A stretch of DNA of 6,161 bases, taken from the NCBI GenBank assembly GCA_015478575.1, contig JADMIN010000170.1, forward strand, positions 1 to 6,161. The letters are read 5' to 3'. Positions 1-5,057 of the stretch are shown here, in pieces. The translations under genes and the position numbers were made by a program. The notes below the pieces were generated by a model. The model did not search any database. It was not told where the DNA came from and saw only the letters and a program-made list of their open reading frames with translations. The DNA comes from Ktedonobacterales bacterium (GTDB lineage: Bacteria; Chloroflexota; Ktedonobacteria; Ktedonobacterales; JADMIN01). The first letter of the stretch is position 1. Each line of letters opens with the position of its first letter.

Positions 1-395
1 GTATTGGCACCTTCGGTCTCCCAGAGATGCCAGTCGTGATGGAAGAAGAGGCGCACCTCGCGCGGATGATCGGCGAGATTCGTGACGCGCGCCTTGCGGA
101 TAAAGAGGTCGCGGTCGAAGTCCACCACATCCGTGCAGGCGAGAGAGATCTGGAGGTCGGGGTGCGTGAGGGTGACGGCGGTGACAAGTGTATCAGGCTC
201 ATAGCGGAGGTCGCGCTGCCACTGGGGAGCATCAAGCCAGGCGAACCGGCCATCCACCCAGACGCCGAAGCGGCTGACGTGGCCCATCGTCTGATTGCGC
301 TCGCCGATGTGTGGCCAGTAGATATCGCGCAGATCGTAATTGGCATCGAAATTGACGAGCATGCGGTCGTTGGCCAGCGGCAGATCACGCGGCAT
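1..395 (-). CDS. GH15 family glycoside hydrolase (glucoamylase-like), N-terminal fragment
   Basis: Reading the minus strand from the ATG at 395 gives an uninterrupted 131-residue frame that runs off the left edge. It opens MPRDLPLANDRMLVNFD and continues with DLRDIYWPHIG, FGVWVDGRFAWL and FFHHDWHLWE. This is the pattern of the N-terminal beta-sandwich domain of bacterial GH15 proteins (glucoamylases, glucodextranases and related trehalose- or oligosaccharide-cleaving enzymes), which release glucose from alpha-linked glucans. The catalytic alpha/alpha barrel and its glutamates lie outside the window, so substrate and activity cannot be judged. No signal peptide is visible, which suggests a cytoplasmic enzyme. 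The ATG at 395 has an AAGGGAG ribosome site 7 bases upstream (403-409). An in-frame ATG at 416 would add seven residues but has no such site, and family members usually begin near MPRDLPL. The plus-strand open frame covering this region is a shadow. Confidence 0.85.
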   Translation of the reverse strand, partial: MPRDLPLANDRMLVNFDANYDLRDIYWPHIGERNQTMGHVSRFGVWVDGRFAWLDAPQWQRDLRYEPDTLVTAVTLTHPDLQISLACTDVVDFDRDLFIRKARVTNLADHPREVRLFFHHDWHLWETEGAN

Positions 396-402
396 AGACG
401 CA

Positions 403-409
403 CTCCCTT
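403..409 (-). promoter_or_regulatory. Ribosome binding site of the GH15 gene
   Basis: On the minus strand the sequence AAGGGAG lies 7 bases before the ATG at 395. It decides between the two in-frame ATG codons at 416 and 395, because it falls between them and can serve only the downstream one. Confidence 0.6.
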
Positions 410-517
410 GCTCCATATGCGCGACGCGAGAGCGGCGCTGCTGGAGAAGTGATCTCCACATGACCGACACGCCGATGCGCATCCCAGGCGTGCGATCAGC
501 CCGCGTCTCTCACTGCG

Positions 518-545
518 AGTATAGCACGCGCGGCGCGTCCTGCCA
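518..545 (-). promoter_or_regulatory. Candidate sigma-70-type promoter for the GH15 gene (extended -10)
   Basis: The minus strand reads TGCTATACT, with TATACT at 523-518 and the extended TGC at 526-524, a close match to an extended -10 element. At a 16-base spacing there is only a weak -35-like hexamer, TGGCAG (545-540). Initiation would fall near 511, giving a leader of roughly 115 bases to the ATG at 395. The AT-rich hexamer stands out in an otherwise very GC-rich stretch. The prediction rests on consensus alone. The rest of the 211-base gap between the GH15 start and the preceding gene shows nothing else I can support. Confidence 0.45.
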
Positions 546-606
546 TCCGCGCGCAGGGGATGCTTGTGATGGCTTCGCGGCGAGCGGCCACCGCTGGGGG
601 GACTCG

Positions 607-1146
607 CTACATGCGCGGGGTCATCATGGCGACTTCCACCGGCGCGATCATCATCTCCCCGTGGATGTCGGACGGCGTCAGCACAGGCACGACGGCGCAC
701 GCGCCGCGGGTACCAGGCAGGCGCCTGGCACGGCGCCGCGTCAGGGCGGCACGAATGAGATCAACACATCCTGTCGCGCCGAAGCTCAGAGAGATGAAGG
801 CATGCACGCCGACATGGGCGAGATCCTCGATCTCCGCGAAATCGAGCTCAGTCAAGACGATAAGCGCGGTAGGCAACTGGCTCAGTTGGCGGGCAAGCAG
901 GGTGACCAGACGATGCGCGGAAACTCCGGCGCGGGCGCCGTCGGCGCCGACGCCGACGGCGTCATAATCAATGAGAATGGCGTCAGGCGGAGGGGTGGTG
1001 AGCGTGAGGAGTTGGCTCCAGGTTCTCACGGTCCGCAGCTCGAAACCGGTGGTTTGCAGTTGGTGCGCGAGGGAGGAGTGGGCGCGCACAAAAGGGCGCG
1101 CGGTCAACACGCGCGGGAGACTTGCTCGGTGTTCGGTGGTAGGCAT
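607..1146 (-). CDS. Degenerate receiver-domain protein (response-regulator-like)
   Basis: This 179-residue protein has the alternating strand-helix pattern of a CheY-type receiver. Strand 1 is PRVLTARPFV (11-20), strand 3 is DAILIDYDAV (55-64), strand 4 is TALIVLTEL (93-101) and strand 5 is HAFISLSFG (115-123). The phospho-acceptor position is kept as Asp60 and the Thr99 switch position is kept. However, the paired acidic residues after strand 1 are replaced by Thr-Ala-Arg, and the conserved Lys of the K-P-F motif is Ser121. It is therefore probably not phosphorylated in the usual way and may act as a pseudo-receiver or protein-interaction module. The tail (about 138-179) is Arg-rich and then hydrophobic, with no recognised output domain. 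I chose the ATG at 1146 because a GAGAGG ribosome site lies 6 bases upstream and the receiver fold starts just after it. The frame extends back to a GTG at 1278, without a ribosome site and with unlikely sequence. The GH15 gene follows on the same strand after a gap and its own candidate promoter, so co-transcription is uncertain. Confidence 0.6.
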   Translation of the reverse strand: MPTTEHRASLPRVLTARPFVRAHSSLAHQLQTTGFELRTVRTWSQLLTLTTPPPDAILIDYDAVGVGADGARAGVSAHRLVTLLARQLSQLPTALIVLTELDFAEIEDLAHVGVHAFISLSFGATGCVDLIRAALTRRRARRLPGTRGACAVVPVLTPSDIHGEMMIAPVEVAMMTPRM

Positions 1147-1152
1147 AACGGA

Positions 1153-1158
1153 CCTCTC
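1153..1158 (-). promoter_or_regulatory. Ribosome binding site of the receiver-like gene
   Basis: GAGAGG on the minus strand sits 6 bases before the ATG at 1146. It supports this internal start over the GTG at 1278, which has no purine-rich site in front of it. Confidence 0.55.
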
Positions 1159-1335
1159 AACATCGTGTGCGAAAGTCAGATAAAGCCAGTGATGGTGCTT
1201 GCTGTCGAGCGCTGGCGATGGTGTCCTATCATCGTCCAGGCTGCCCAGCATCGCTAGGTACCGAGAAGACACCCACACAAGAGTAGCAAGCTTTGTGCCA
1301 AACCGCTCACCGCATCCTCATGGATGATTACCAGC

Positions 1336-1364
1336 GTTATACCATGTGGAAGCGCGCCACGAAA
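1336..1364 (-). promoter_or_regulatory. Weak candidate promoter for the receiver-like gene
   Basis: The minus strand reads TGGTATAAC, with TATAAC at 1341-1336 preceded by TGG, an acceptable extended -10. The -35 region at 17-base spacing (1364-1359) is TTTCGT, a poor match. Initiation near 1329 would leave a long leader of about 180 bases before the ATG at 1146. The remainder of the intergenic stretch 1147-1460 holds no gene, RNA or repeat that I can recognise; short open frames in it have no ribosome sites and no family resemblance. Confidence 0.3.
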
Positions 1365-1460
1365 GCGACGTATCAGCCACCATGGCTGGACTCCCCTGGG
1401 ATGGGTACCTCTCGCGAAGCGTCTCAGGGAAGGTGAGAAAAGTCCCATTGGGCACTCTCG

Positions 1461-1469
1461 TGCTATCCT
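1461..1469 (+). promoter_or_regulatory. Candidate extended -10 promoter for the membrane protein gene
   Basis: TGCTATCCT on the plus strand matches an extended -10 element (TGnTATnnT), with TATCCT at 1464-1469. There is no convincing -35 hexamer at 16-18 bases. Initiation would fall near 1476, leaving a leader of about 30 bases that contains the ribosome site at 1491-1499. It resembles the element in front of the GH15 gene: both read CGTGCTAT, then A or C, then CT. Confidence 0.4.
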
Positions 1470-1490
1470 TTGGTAAAGATTGACCGCGAC

Positions 1491-1499
1491 GAGAGAGGA
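1491..1499 (+). promoter_or_regulatory. Ribosome binding site of the membrane protein gene
   Basis: GAGAGAGGA is followed 7 bases later by a GTG at 1507. This purine run favours the GTG over the in-frame TTG at 1480, which has no comparable site and would lie only a few bases from the predicted transcription start. Confidence 0.55.
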
Positions 1500-1506
1500 A
1501 TCTGCC

Positions 1507-2253
1507 GTGGAGTTGGCGCGAATACGCTTGCGTGGTCTCTATGCGGTGGTGGCGGGCGTGCTGGTGTTGTTCGTCATTCCCTACACCCAGGGTGCCTTGT
1601 TGGCTTCCCAGGGCTACACACAGGCCGTCGCTCCCATTACGACGCATCGGGACTTCGCGCCCCTGCTCGCGTGGATTGTCCAGCATCCCGGGGCGGATCG
1701 TGCGGTGCGCTTGCTGGAGCTGGTGCCGTTCCTGCTGATCGTCGTGCTGCCACCGTCTCTGCGCCTCGTGCTCTGGGAGGCGAAGGAGCGCGGTGGGCAG
1801 GTGGCGCGGCTCGCGGGGCAGGCGGGCTTTGCGCTCTTTCTGGTGGCGGGCGCGGCAGGCGTGCTGACCAGCGCATCCGCCGCCGCCGCCTATGCCGCCG
1901 CGCGGAGCGCCACCGCGCGCGCCGTGGCGGTGAATAGCTTTGTCACGGGCTATACGATCGAGACGCTGCTCGCGCGCGTGCTCGGCGGTCTCCTGATCGC
2001 CCTCTTTGTGCTGCTGGTGAGCCTGCGCATCGCCCAGTCGCGGATTCTGCCCACCTGGCTCGTCTATGTAGGGCTGGTTGTGGGGGCGCTCCTAGGGGCA
2101 ACCGGCCTGCTCTTCGCGCTCGCGCCCATGCAAGCGGAGACGCCGACTTCGGCCCTTGCGCACTTTGGGCTAGCCATCTGGCTGATCGCGATGGGTGCGC
2201 AGTTGATGCGGCTGCACGCTGTGGAGGATGCGCCGTCCGCTCCCATTGGTTGA
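1507..2253 (+). CDS. Six-helix integral membrane protein of unknown function
   Basis: The 248-residue product has about six hydrophobic segments, near residues 11-32, 70-90, 105-131, 157-177, 184-206 and 216-234. The loop after helix 1 is long (33-69) and probably extracytoplasmic. Helix 3 is very alanine-rich. The ending, LPTWLVYVGLVVGALLG followed by a last helix IWLIAMGAQL, resembles the C-terminal part of DUF4386-type membrane proteins, but the match is impressionistic and I assign no function. No catalytic or transport motif is seen. The start is taken as GTG 1507 because of the GAGAGAGGA site upstream; the TTG at 1480 would add nine residues. It is the only plus-strand gene of the window, transcribed away from the receiver-like gene, and it ends 14 bases from the end of the convergent DUF3267 gene, so transcripts from the two probably overlap at their 3' ends. 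Confidence 0.7.
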   Translation: MELARIRLRGLYAVVAGVLVLFVIPYTQGALLASQGYTQAVAPITTHRDFAPLLAWIVQHPGADRAVRLLELVPFLLIVVLPPSLRLVLWEAKERGGQVARLAGQAGFALFLVAGAAGVLTSASAAAAYAAARSATARAVAVNSFVTGYTIETLLARVLGGLLIALFVLLVSLRIAQSRILPTWLVYVGLVVGALLGATGLLFALAPMQAETPTSALAHFGLAIWLIAMGAQLMRLHAVEDAPSAPIG

Positions 2254-2267
2254 GTGCCCATCAGATG

Positions 2268-2990
2268 CTATTCCGCCACAGCGTAGGCGATGAACCCGGT
2301 CTCGGTGTCGGCGATGAGGAGCTCGGTGGGCAGCGCGCGTAGCGCACGCACGACTGCCAGGTCGCCCACCGCACCGGCCACGTTGCCGACGAAGCCAAGC
2401 CACAGATACGCGCCCGCGCTCGGCGCCAGCCAGGTGACGACGACCCCCGCGGCGGTCAGGGCCACGAGCGGCGTCAGCGCCACGGTGGTGTAACCCCTCC
2501 GTGTGAAGAGTTGATTGGGCGCGGTACAGTACGCCGCCCACGGCAGCCGCACGCCAAAGCGCGGGCGCCCGCCCAGCGTGAGGATCGTGAGCGCGTGCAG
2601 CGCCTCATGCAGCGGCACCATCACGAGGTACGCGGCGAGATTGGCGCCGGCGAGCACGACGAGCCTGACACCGGCTCCGCTCTGCCCCAGCAGTGGTGGC
2701 GTGGGCCGCGCCGCTCGCGTGAGCAACTCCAGTGCCGCGAAGCCAGCGGCGGCTCCTACTAGCAGCCGCGCGCTCGTGCGCGCCAGATCGCCCAGCCGGT
2801 CCGCGGCCAGCACATCTAGCGCGCCTACTTCCCGCAGCCGCCCCGCGCGGCGCGCCGCCTCTAGCCGTGCGCGGCGCGCGCCGCGCCGTGGCCAGCTCAC
2901 GATGCGCGCCGTGGCCAGCGCGCCAGCGGCGCTTGTGGTGTCCCGCGGCGCGTCTTCCGGACCATCTTCGGCGGTAGGCACGATCTCCAT
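2268..2990 (-). CDS. DUF3267-family membrane protein, putative zincin metallopeptidase
   Basis: The 240-residue protein carries HEALH (128-132) at the end of a hydrophobic segment, the HExxH signature of zinc metallopeptidases. It is followed by GGRPRFGVRLPWAAYCTAPNQ (140-160), which matches the DUF3267 family, where a K/R-P-x-F-G stretch and a Tyr-x-x-Ala-Pro motif follow the zinc helix. A later segment, GNVAGAVGDL (202-211), supplies the family's Asn...Gly-Asp motif; Asp210 may be the third metal ligand. About four membrane segments are visible (near 75-92, 108-127, 167-188 and 194-216). The substrate of this family is not established. Residues 1-75 are an Ala/Arg-rich hydrophilic extension, probably cytoplasmic and longer than I expect for the family. 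The start ATG at 2990 has an AGG about 10 bases upstream, so the exact start is moderately certain. The GNAT gene lies 60 bases upstream on the same strand. Confidence 0.85.
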   Translation of the reverse strand: MEIVPTAEDGPEDAPRDTTSAAGALATARIVSWPRRGARRARLEAARRAGRLREVGALDVLAADRLGDLARTSARLLVGAAAGFAALELLTRAARPTPPLLGQSGAGVRLVVLAGANLAAYLVMVPLHEALHALTILTLGGRPRFGVRLPWAAYCTAPNQLFTRRGYTTVALTPLVALTAAGVVVTWLAPSAGAYLWLGFVGNVAGAVGDLAVVRALRALPTELLIADTETGFIAYAVAE

Positions 2991-3006
2991 ATGCGGATAA
3001 CCTGCC

Positions 3007-3034
3007 TTTCAGCGGGCGCCCATCGGCGCGTTTC
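3007..3034 (-). other. Short GC hairpin between the GNAT and DUF3267 genes
   Basis: In the 60-base gap the minus strand can form a small stem, GCGCC paired with GGCGC around a four-base GATG loop. No T-run follows, so it is not a convincing intrinsic terminator, and read-through from the GNAT gene into the DUF3267 gene is plausible. It is too short to exclude chance in DNA of this composition. Confidence 0.25.
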
Positions 3035-3050
3035 CCACACGCTCGTATAG

Positions 3051-3815
3051 CTATGCGTAGGTATCCTCGTCGAGCAACCCGGCGAACCCAAGCCGGTAGT
3101 ACAGATGCTCAGCCGGATTGCCGTGACGCACGAAGAGACAGCAGATGTCATGGCCAGGGCGTATCGTCTCGGCAATGGCGTGCGCGAGCAGCGCCGTGGC
3201 CACCCCCTGCCGCCGTGCCCCGGCAACCGTATAGACACCCATGATGGTGGGTATCTCTTCGAAGAGGCTGATGTAGCACCCGCCCACCATGCGACCATGC
3301 AGCAGCGCGATGTAGTAGCGACACCAACCGTGCTCCTGCTCGCGCCAGCGGTCGCGCGCACGCTGCAACACGGCCATCTCCACCGGAGAGGGATCGTCGA
3401 AGAACGCCTCGCGACTGCCGTGCTCGTAATCGAGCATGGCCTGCCATGTCACGATGGGCGAGGTGCTGATGGCTGGGTTCACGGAGGCGCGGATCGGCCC
3501 CTCATGCGCCATCAGCAGCAGGCTCTCGGTGAGGTGGAAGCCGGCAGCCGTGAGTGCCGCTGGCAGCTCTTCTTCACCGAGGCGTTGCGGCACCACCACC
3601 CATTGCACCCCAAGGCCGCGGGCACGCGCGTAGCGCAGCACACGCGCCACCATCTCGCCAGCCAGACCCGCACGGGCCGACGCGAACGCCACACGCAGGC
3701 GTGACCCTTCATGGCGGAAGCGTGCCTCGCCCGCGGGCTGGAGCACCGGGCCTGCGTCGGGGAACCGGCTTCTGCGCTGGATCAATATGCGACGGGTAAT
3801 ATCCTGGATATCCAT
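3051..3815 (-). CDS. Two-domain GNAT family N-acetyltransferase
   Basis: The 254-residue protein ends in a clear GNAT domain: the acetyl-CoA motif A, GVYTVAGARRQGVATALL (193-210), contains R-R-Q-G-V-A, and motif B includes NPAEHLYYRLGF (233-244) with the Tyr and LGF typical of the fold. The N-terminal half (about 1-110) also has GNAT-like pattern, with VARVLRYARARGLGVQWVVVP and AALTAAGFHLTESLLLM, as in tandem-GNAT proteins where the first half is often inactive. It would transfer an acetyl group from acetyl-CoA to an amine on an unknown acceptor. The start is uncertain. The frame is open back to a GTG at 3935, and an ATG at 3902 has AGGA 4 bases upstream. I prefer ATG 3815, because MDIQDITRRILIQRR resembles the usual beginning of such proteins and the upstream residues look unstructured; it has only a weak GGAA about 11 bases upstream. 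It may be co-transcribed with the DUF3267 gene that follows. Confidence 0.8.
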   Translation of the reverse strand: MDIQDITRRILIQRRSRFPDAGPVLQPAGEARFRHEGSRLRVAFASARAGLAGEMVARVLRYARARGLGVQWVVVPQRLGEEELPAALTAAGFHLTESLLLMAHEGPIRASVNPAISTSPIVTWQAMLDYEHGSREAFFDDPSPVEMAVLQRARDRWREQEHGWCRYYIALLHGRMVGGCYISLFEEIPTIMGVYTVAGARRQGVATALLAHAIAETIRPGHDICCLFVRHGNPAEHLYYRLGFAGLLDEDTYA

Positions 3816-3971
3816 GCTGCTCGCAGTTCCAAAGGCTTCCTTCAGCGGCGGGGGGACCGAGCGGCAGTCTGGCCTGTTGAGCGTCCGCTGGCAACTCGGC
3901 ATAGCGTCCTGGCGGATATGGCGGACCATCGCCACGAGGACCGTGCTCCCCCATGTATTCCCCCGAATATA

Positions 3972-4001
3972 TGTATAGCGTATCGAGCGTGTCTCTGTCG
4001 C
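3972..4001 (-). promoter_or_regulatory. Candidate promoter for the GNAT (and possibly DUF3267) gene
   Basis: On the minus strand a -35-like GCGACA (4001-3996) and a -10-like TATACA (3977-3972) are separated by 18 bases. The stretch 3965-3977 is the most AT-rich in the neighbourhood. Initiation would fall near 3965, about 150 bases before the preferred ATG at 3815. That would also leave room for translation from 3902. Confidence 0.45.
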
Positions 4002-4035
4002 AGCGGCTTTGGCGACGCGGGGGCAGGTGACCGGC

Positions 4036-4085
4036 GTTTTTGACCTAACCCCCCGGCCCCCTTCCCTACGAGAGAAGGGGGGTGG
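4036..4085. repeat. Palindromic G/C-tract intergenic repeat, copy 1 (imperfect)
   Basis: This copy begins with GTTTTTGACCTAACCCCCC (4036-4054), identical to 4248-4266, and continues as an imperfect inverted repeat: a C-rich arm ending CCCCCTTCCCT (4057-4067), an ACG loop, then AGAGAAGGGGGG (4071-4082). One mismatch (C4065 against A4073) interrupts the stem. Its right arm runs straight into the 52-bp tandem repeat. Similar C-tract/G-tract palindromes are known as dispersed intergenic repeats in several filamentous bacterial genomes. No T-run follows the stem on either strand, so it is not a typical terminator. Confidence 0.75.
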
Positions 4086-4209
4086 AGATGGGCGAACGCC
4101 TAGGGGCAGACGACGACGACCGAGGGAAGGGGGGTGGAGATGGGCGAACGCCTAGGGGCAGACGACGACGACCGAGAGAAGGGGGGTGGAGATGGGCGAA
4201 CGCCTAGGG
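4070..4209. repeat. 52-bp tandem repeat, 2.7 copies
   Basis: Three consecutive units begin at 4070, 4122 and 4174. The first two are 52 bases long and differ at one position (A/G at base 4 of the unit). The third is truncated after 36 bases, at 4209, where CCTAGGG is followed by unrelated sequence. Each unit starts GAGRGAAGGGGGGTGGAG, passes through GGGCGAACGCCTAGGGG and ends in a GAC run. The unit begins with the right arm of the palindromic element of copy 1, so the array looks like a duplicated half element. The length is not a multiple of three and no coding frame is supported. Near identity of the copies suggests recent expansion. Confidence 0.9.
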
Positions 4210-4247
4210 CGTCGGGAGAGGAATGTCACATGGCGCGACCAAGCGCG

Positions 4248-4300
4248 GTTTTTGACCTAACCCCCCACCCCCCCTTCCCTACGAGGGAAGGGGGGGTGGG
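4248..4300. repeat. Palindromic G/C-tract intergenic repeat, copy 2 (perfect 17-bp stem)
   Basis: After the shared lead-in GTTTTTGACCTAACCCCCC (4248-4266) comes a perfect inverted repeat. The left arm CCCACCCCCCCTTCCCT (4264-4280) pairs over all 17 bases with 4284-4300, around a three-base ACG loop. The right arm also fits a G-quadruplex pattern, with four runs of three G separated by one or two bases. No T-run follows on either strand. It lies in the long gap between the GNAT and response-regulator genes, so it could block transcription or protect a transcript end, but its position shows nothing specific. Confidence 0.85.
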
Positions 4301-4341
4301 ACGATACGATGGCGGCATTCCTAGCATTCCTGCCCATCCTG

Positions 4342-4374
4342 ACGAGGGAAGGGGGGGTGGAGAGAGGCGACCGC
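4342..4374. repeat. Solitary right half of the G/C-tract repeat, copy 3
   Basis: ACGAGGGAAGGGGGGGTGGAG recurs here without a C-rich left arm. It continues as AGAGGCGACCGC, which is close to ATGGGCGAACGC of the 52-bp unit. It is thus a diverged half element. The lines before it contain a short direct repeat, GCATTCCT, at 4316-4323 and 4325-4332 approximately. Confidence 0.6.
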
Positions 4375-4376
4375 AC

Positions 4377-4400
4377 GACTCTCCCCAGGTGGGGAGAGTC
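4377..4400. repeat. Perfect 10-bp stem-loop
   Basis: GACTCTCCCC (4377-4386) and GGGGAGAGTC (4391-4400) are perfectly complementary around an AGGT loop. The stem would be stable in RNA. It lies about 100 bases past the response-regulator stop codon on the minus strand, so it could mark the 3' end of that transcript. However, no T-run follows on either strand, so it does not meet the usual intrinsic-terminator pattern. Confidence 0.7.
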
Positions 4401-4451
4401 GGCCTCTATAGTGCGGGCGGGCGACCGCGGGTTGAAGAGCATCATGGGTCG

Positions 4452-4511
4452 CCCAGCGTTACCGGCCCCAGCGTTACCGGCCCCAGCGTTACCGGCCCCA
4501 GCGTTACCGGC
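4452..4511. repeat. 15-bp tandem repeat, four exact copies
   Basis: The unit CCCAGCGTTACCGGC occurs four times without a mismatch, at 4452, 4467, 4482 and 4497. On the minus strand the first copy encountered encodes the last residue of the response regulator and its TAA stop (4506-4504). Because 15 is a multiple of three, the same frame meets further TAA codons at 4491-4489, 4476-4474 and 4461-4459. Exact identity suggests recent slippage or strong conservation of the unit. Confidence 0.95.
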
Positions 4512-4923
4512 CTGCCTGATCTCCCTGAGCTTCCGGCATGGATGGGAGGCGAAGGGCCGCCGTGGCCACGGCATCGAGCAGCACGTCTAGGCCGAAGGGT
4601 TTCAGGATGAGCGGCACGGAGAGTATCGCACAGACCTCTTCGGCAGCCTGATAGCGGCGGTGCGAGACCGCTGTCAGCAAGATAAAGGCATGACGGGCCG
4701 CGAGGCGCGGATCGCGCGCGACCGCATGCAAGACTTCGATGCCATCGAGCTGAGGCAGGTCCAGATCCAGCAGCACGACCAGCGGGATATCACTGCTCTG
4801 GAGTGCCTCGAGTGTCTGGACGCCGTCTCTGGCTTCCTCCACCGTATAGCCAACGTCTTCCAGTATGAGACGGAGGACATCTCGTGTGTCCTTATCGTCG
4901 TCTACGACCAACGCTTGCATCAT
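4504..4923 (-). CDS. Single-domain response regulator (CheY-like receiver)
   Basis: The 139-residue product is a complete receiver domain. The acidic pocket is VVDDD (6-10), the phospho-acceptor is Asp53 in LLDLDLPQLDG (51-61), the switch Thr is Thr84 in ILLTAVS, and the conserved lysine is Lys108 in LKPF (107-110). After helix 5 there are only about 14 residues, so there is no DNA-binding or enzymatic output domain. It must act by protein contact or as a phosphorelay intermediate. The start at ATG 4923 (first of two adjacent ATGs) has GGAAG 8 bases upstream, and the fold starts at once; an ATG at 4974 has no ribosome site. A histidine kinase lies 134 bases upstream in the same direction and is the likely phosphodonor. 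The stop codon lies inside a 15-bp tandem repeat, so the final residues may be repeat-derived. Confidence 0.92.
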   Translation of the reverse strand: MMQALVVDDDKDTRDVLRLILEDVGYTVEEARDGVQTLEALQSSDIPLVVLLDLDLPQLDGIEVLHAVARDPRLAARHAFILLTAVSHRRYQAAEEVCAILSVPLILKPFGLDVLLDAVATAALRLPSMPEAQGDQAGR

Positions 4924-4931
4924 GTGCGCTA

Positions 4932-4936
4932 CTTCC
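4932..4936 (-). promoter_or_regulatory. Ribosome binding site of the response regulator
   Basis: GGAAG on the minus strand lies 8 bases before the ATG at 4923. It fixes the start there rather than at the in-frame ATG at 4974. The rest of the 134-base gap to the kinase (4937-5057) shows neither a clear promoter nor a clear terminator. Confidence 0.55.
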
Positions 4937-5057
4937 AATCTATCCTCAGCCTCTGCCGGCCGCGTCCGTCTCATTCAGCGGGACGCTTCCCAGTCGCTCA
5001 CACTGCTCTAGTGGACTTGTCGTTTGGCGTGCTCCCTCAGGTGCGTCTCATGCGCGT

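Noticed and set aside
27..452. Plus-strand open frame of 141 codons
   Set aside because: It lies opposite the GH15 gene, which has clear family sequence on the minus strand; the plus-strand product resembles no family and has no ribosome site.
340..1257. Long plus-strand open frame of 305 codons
   Set aside because: It covers the receiver-like gene, the promoter region and part of the GH15 gene antisense; its product is Arg/Gly/His-rich low-complexity sequence typical of a shadow in GC-rich DNA.
1318..1686. Minus-strand open frame of 122 codons overlapping the start of the membrane protein gene
   Set aside because: It overlaps the membrane protein gene antisense, has no recognisable domain and no good ribosome site.
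2089..2099. CCTAGGGGCA in the membrane protein gene, identical to part of the 52-bp unit
   Set aside because: A ten-base match in GC-rich DNA with no flanking similarity is consistent with chance.
4264..4400. Intrinsic terminators at the two perfect stem-loops
   Set aside because: Neither stem is followed by a T-run on either strand, so a standard Rho-independent terminator is not supported; they are listed as repeats only.
4070..4511. Possible CRISPR array
   Set aside because: The repeats are directly adjacent without spacers, differ in length between the two arrays (52 and 15 bases), and no cas gene is present.
4452..4511. Iterons of a replication origin
   Set aside because: Four short direct repeats alone are not enough; there is no replication initiator gene, no AT-rich unwinding region and no DnaA-box cluster nearby.
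4134..4610. Plus-strand open frame of 158 codons with PSVTG repeats
   Set aside because: It is a translation of the 52-bp and 15-bp DNA repeats and then runs antisense through the response regulator. The protein repeats reflect the DNA repeats; there is no sign of selection for protein.
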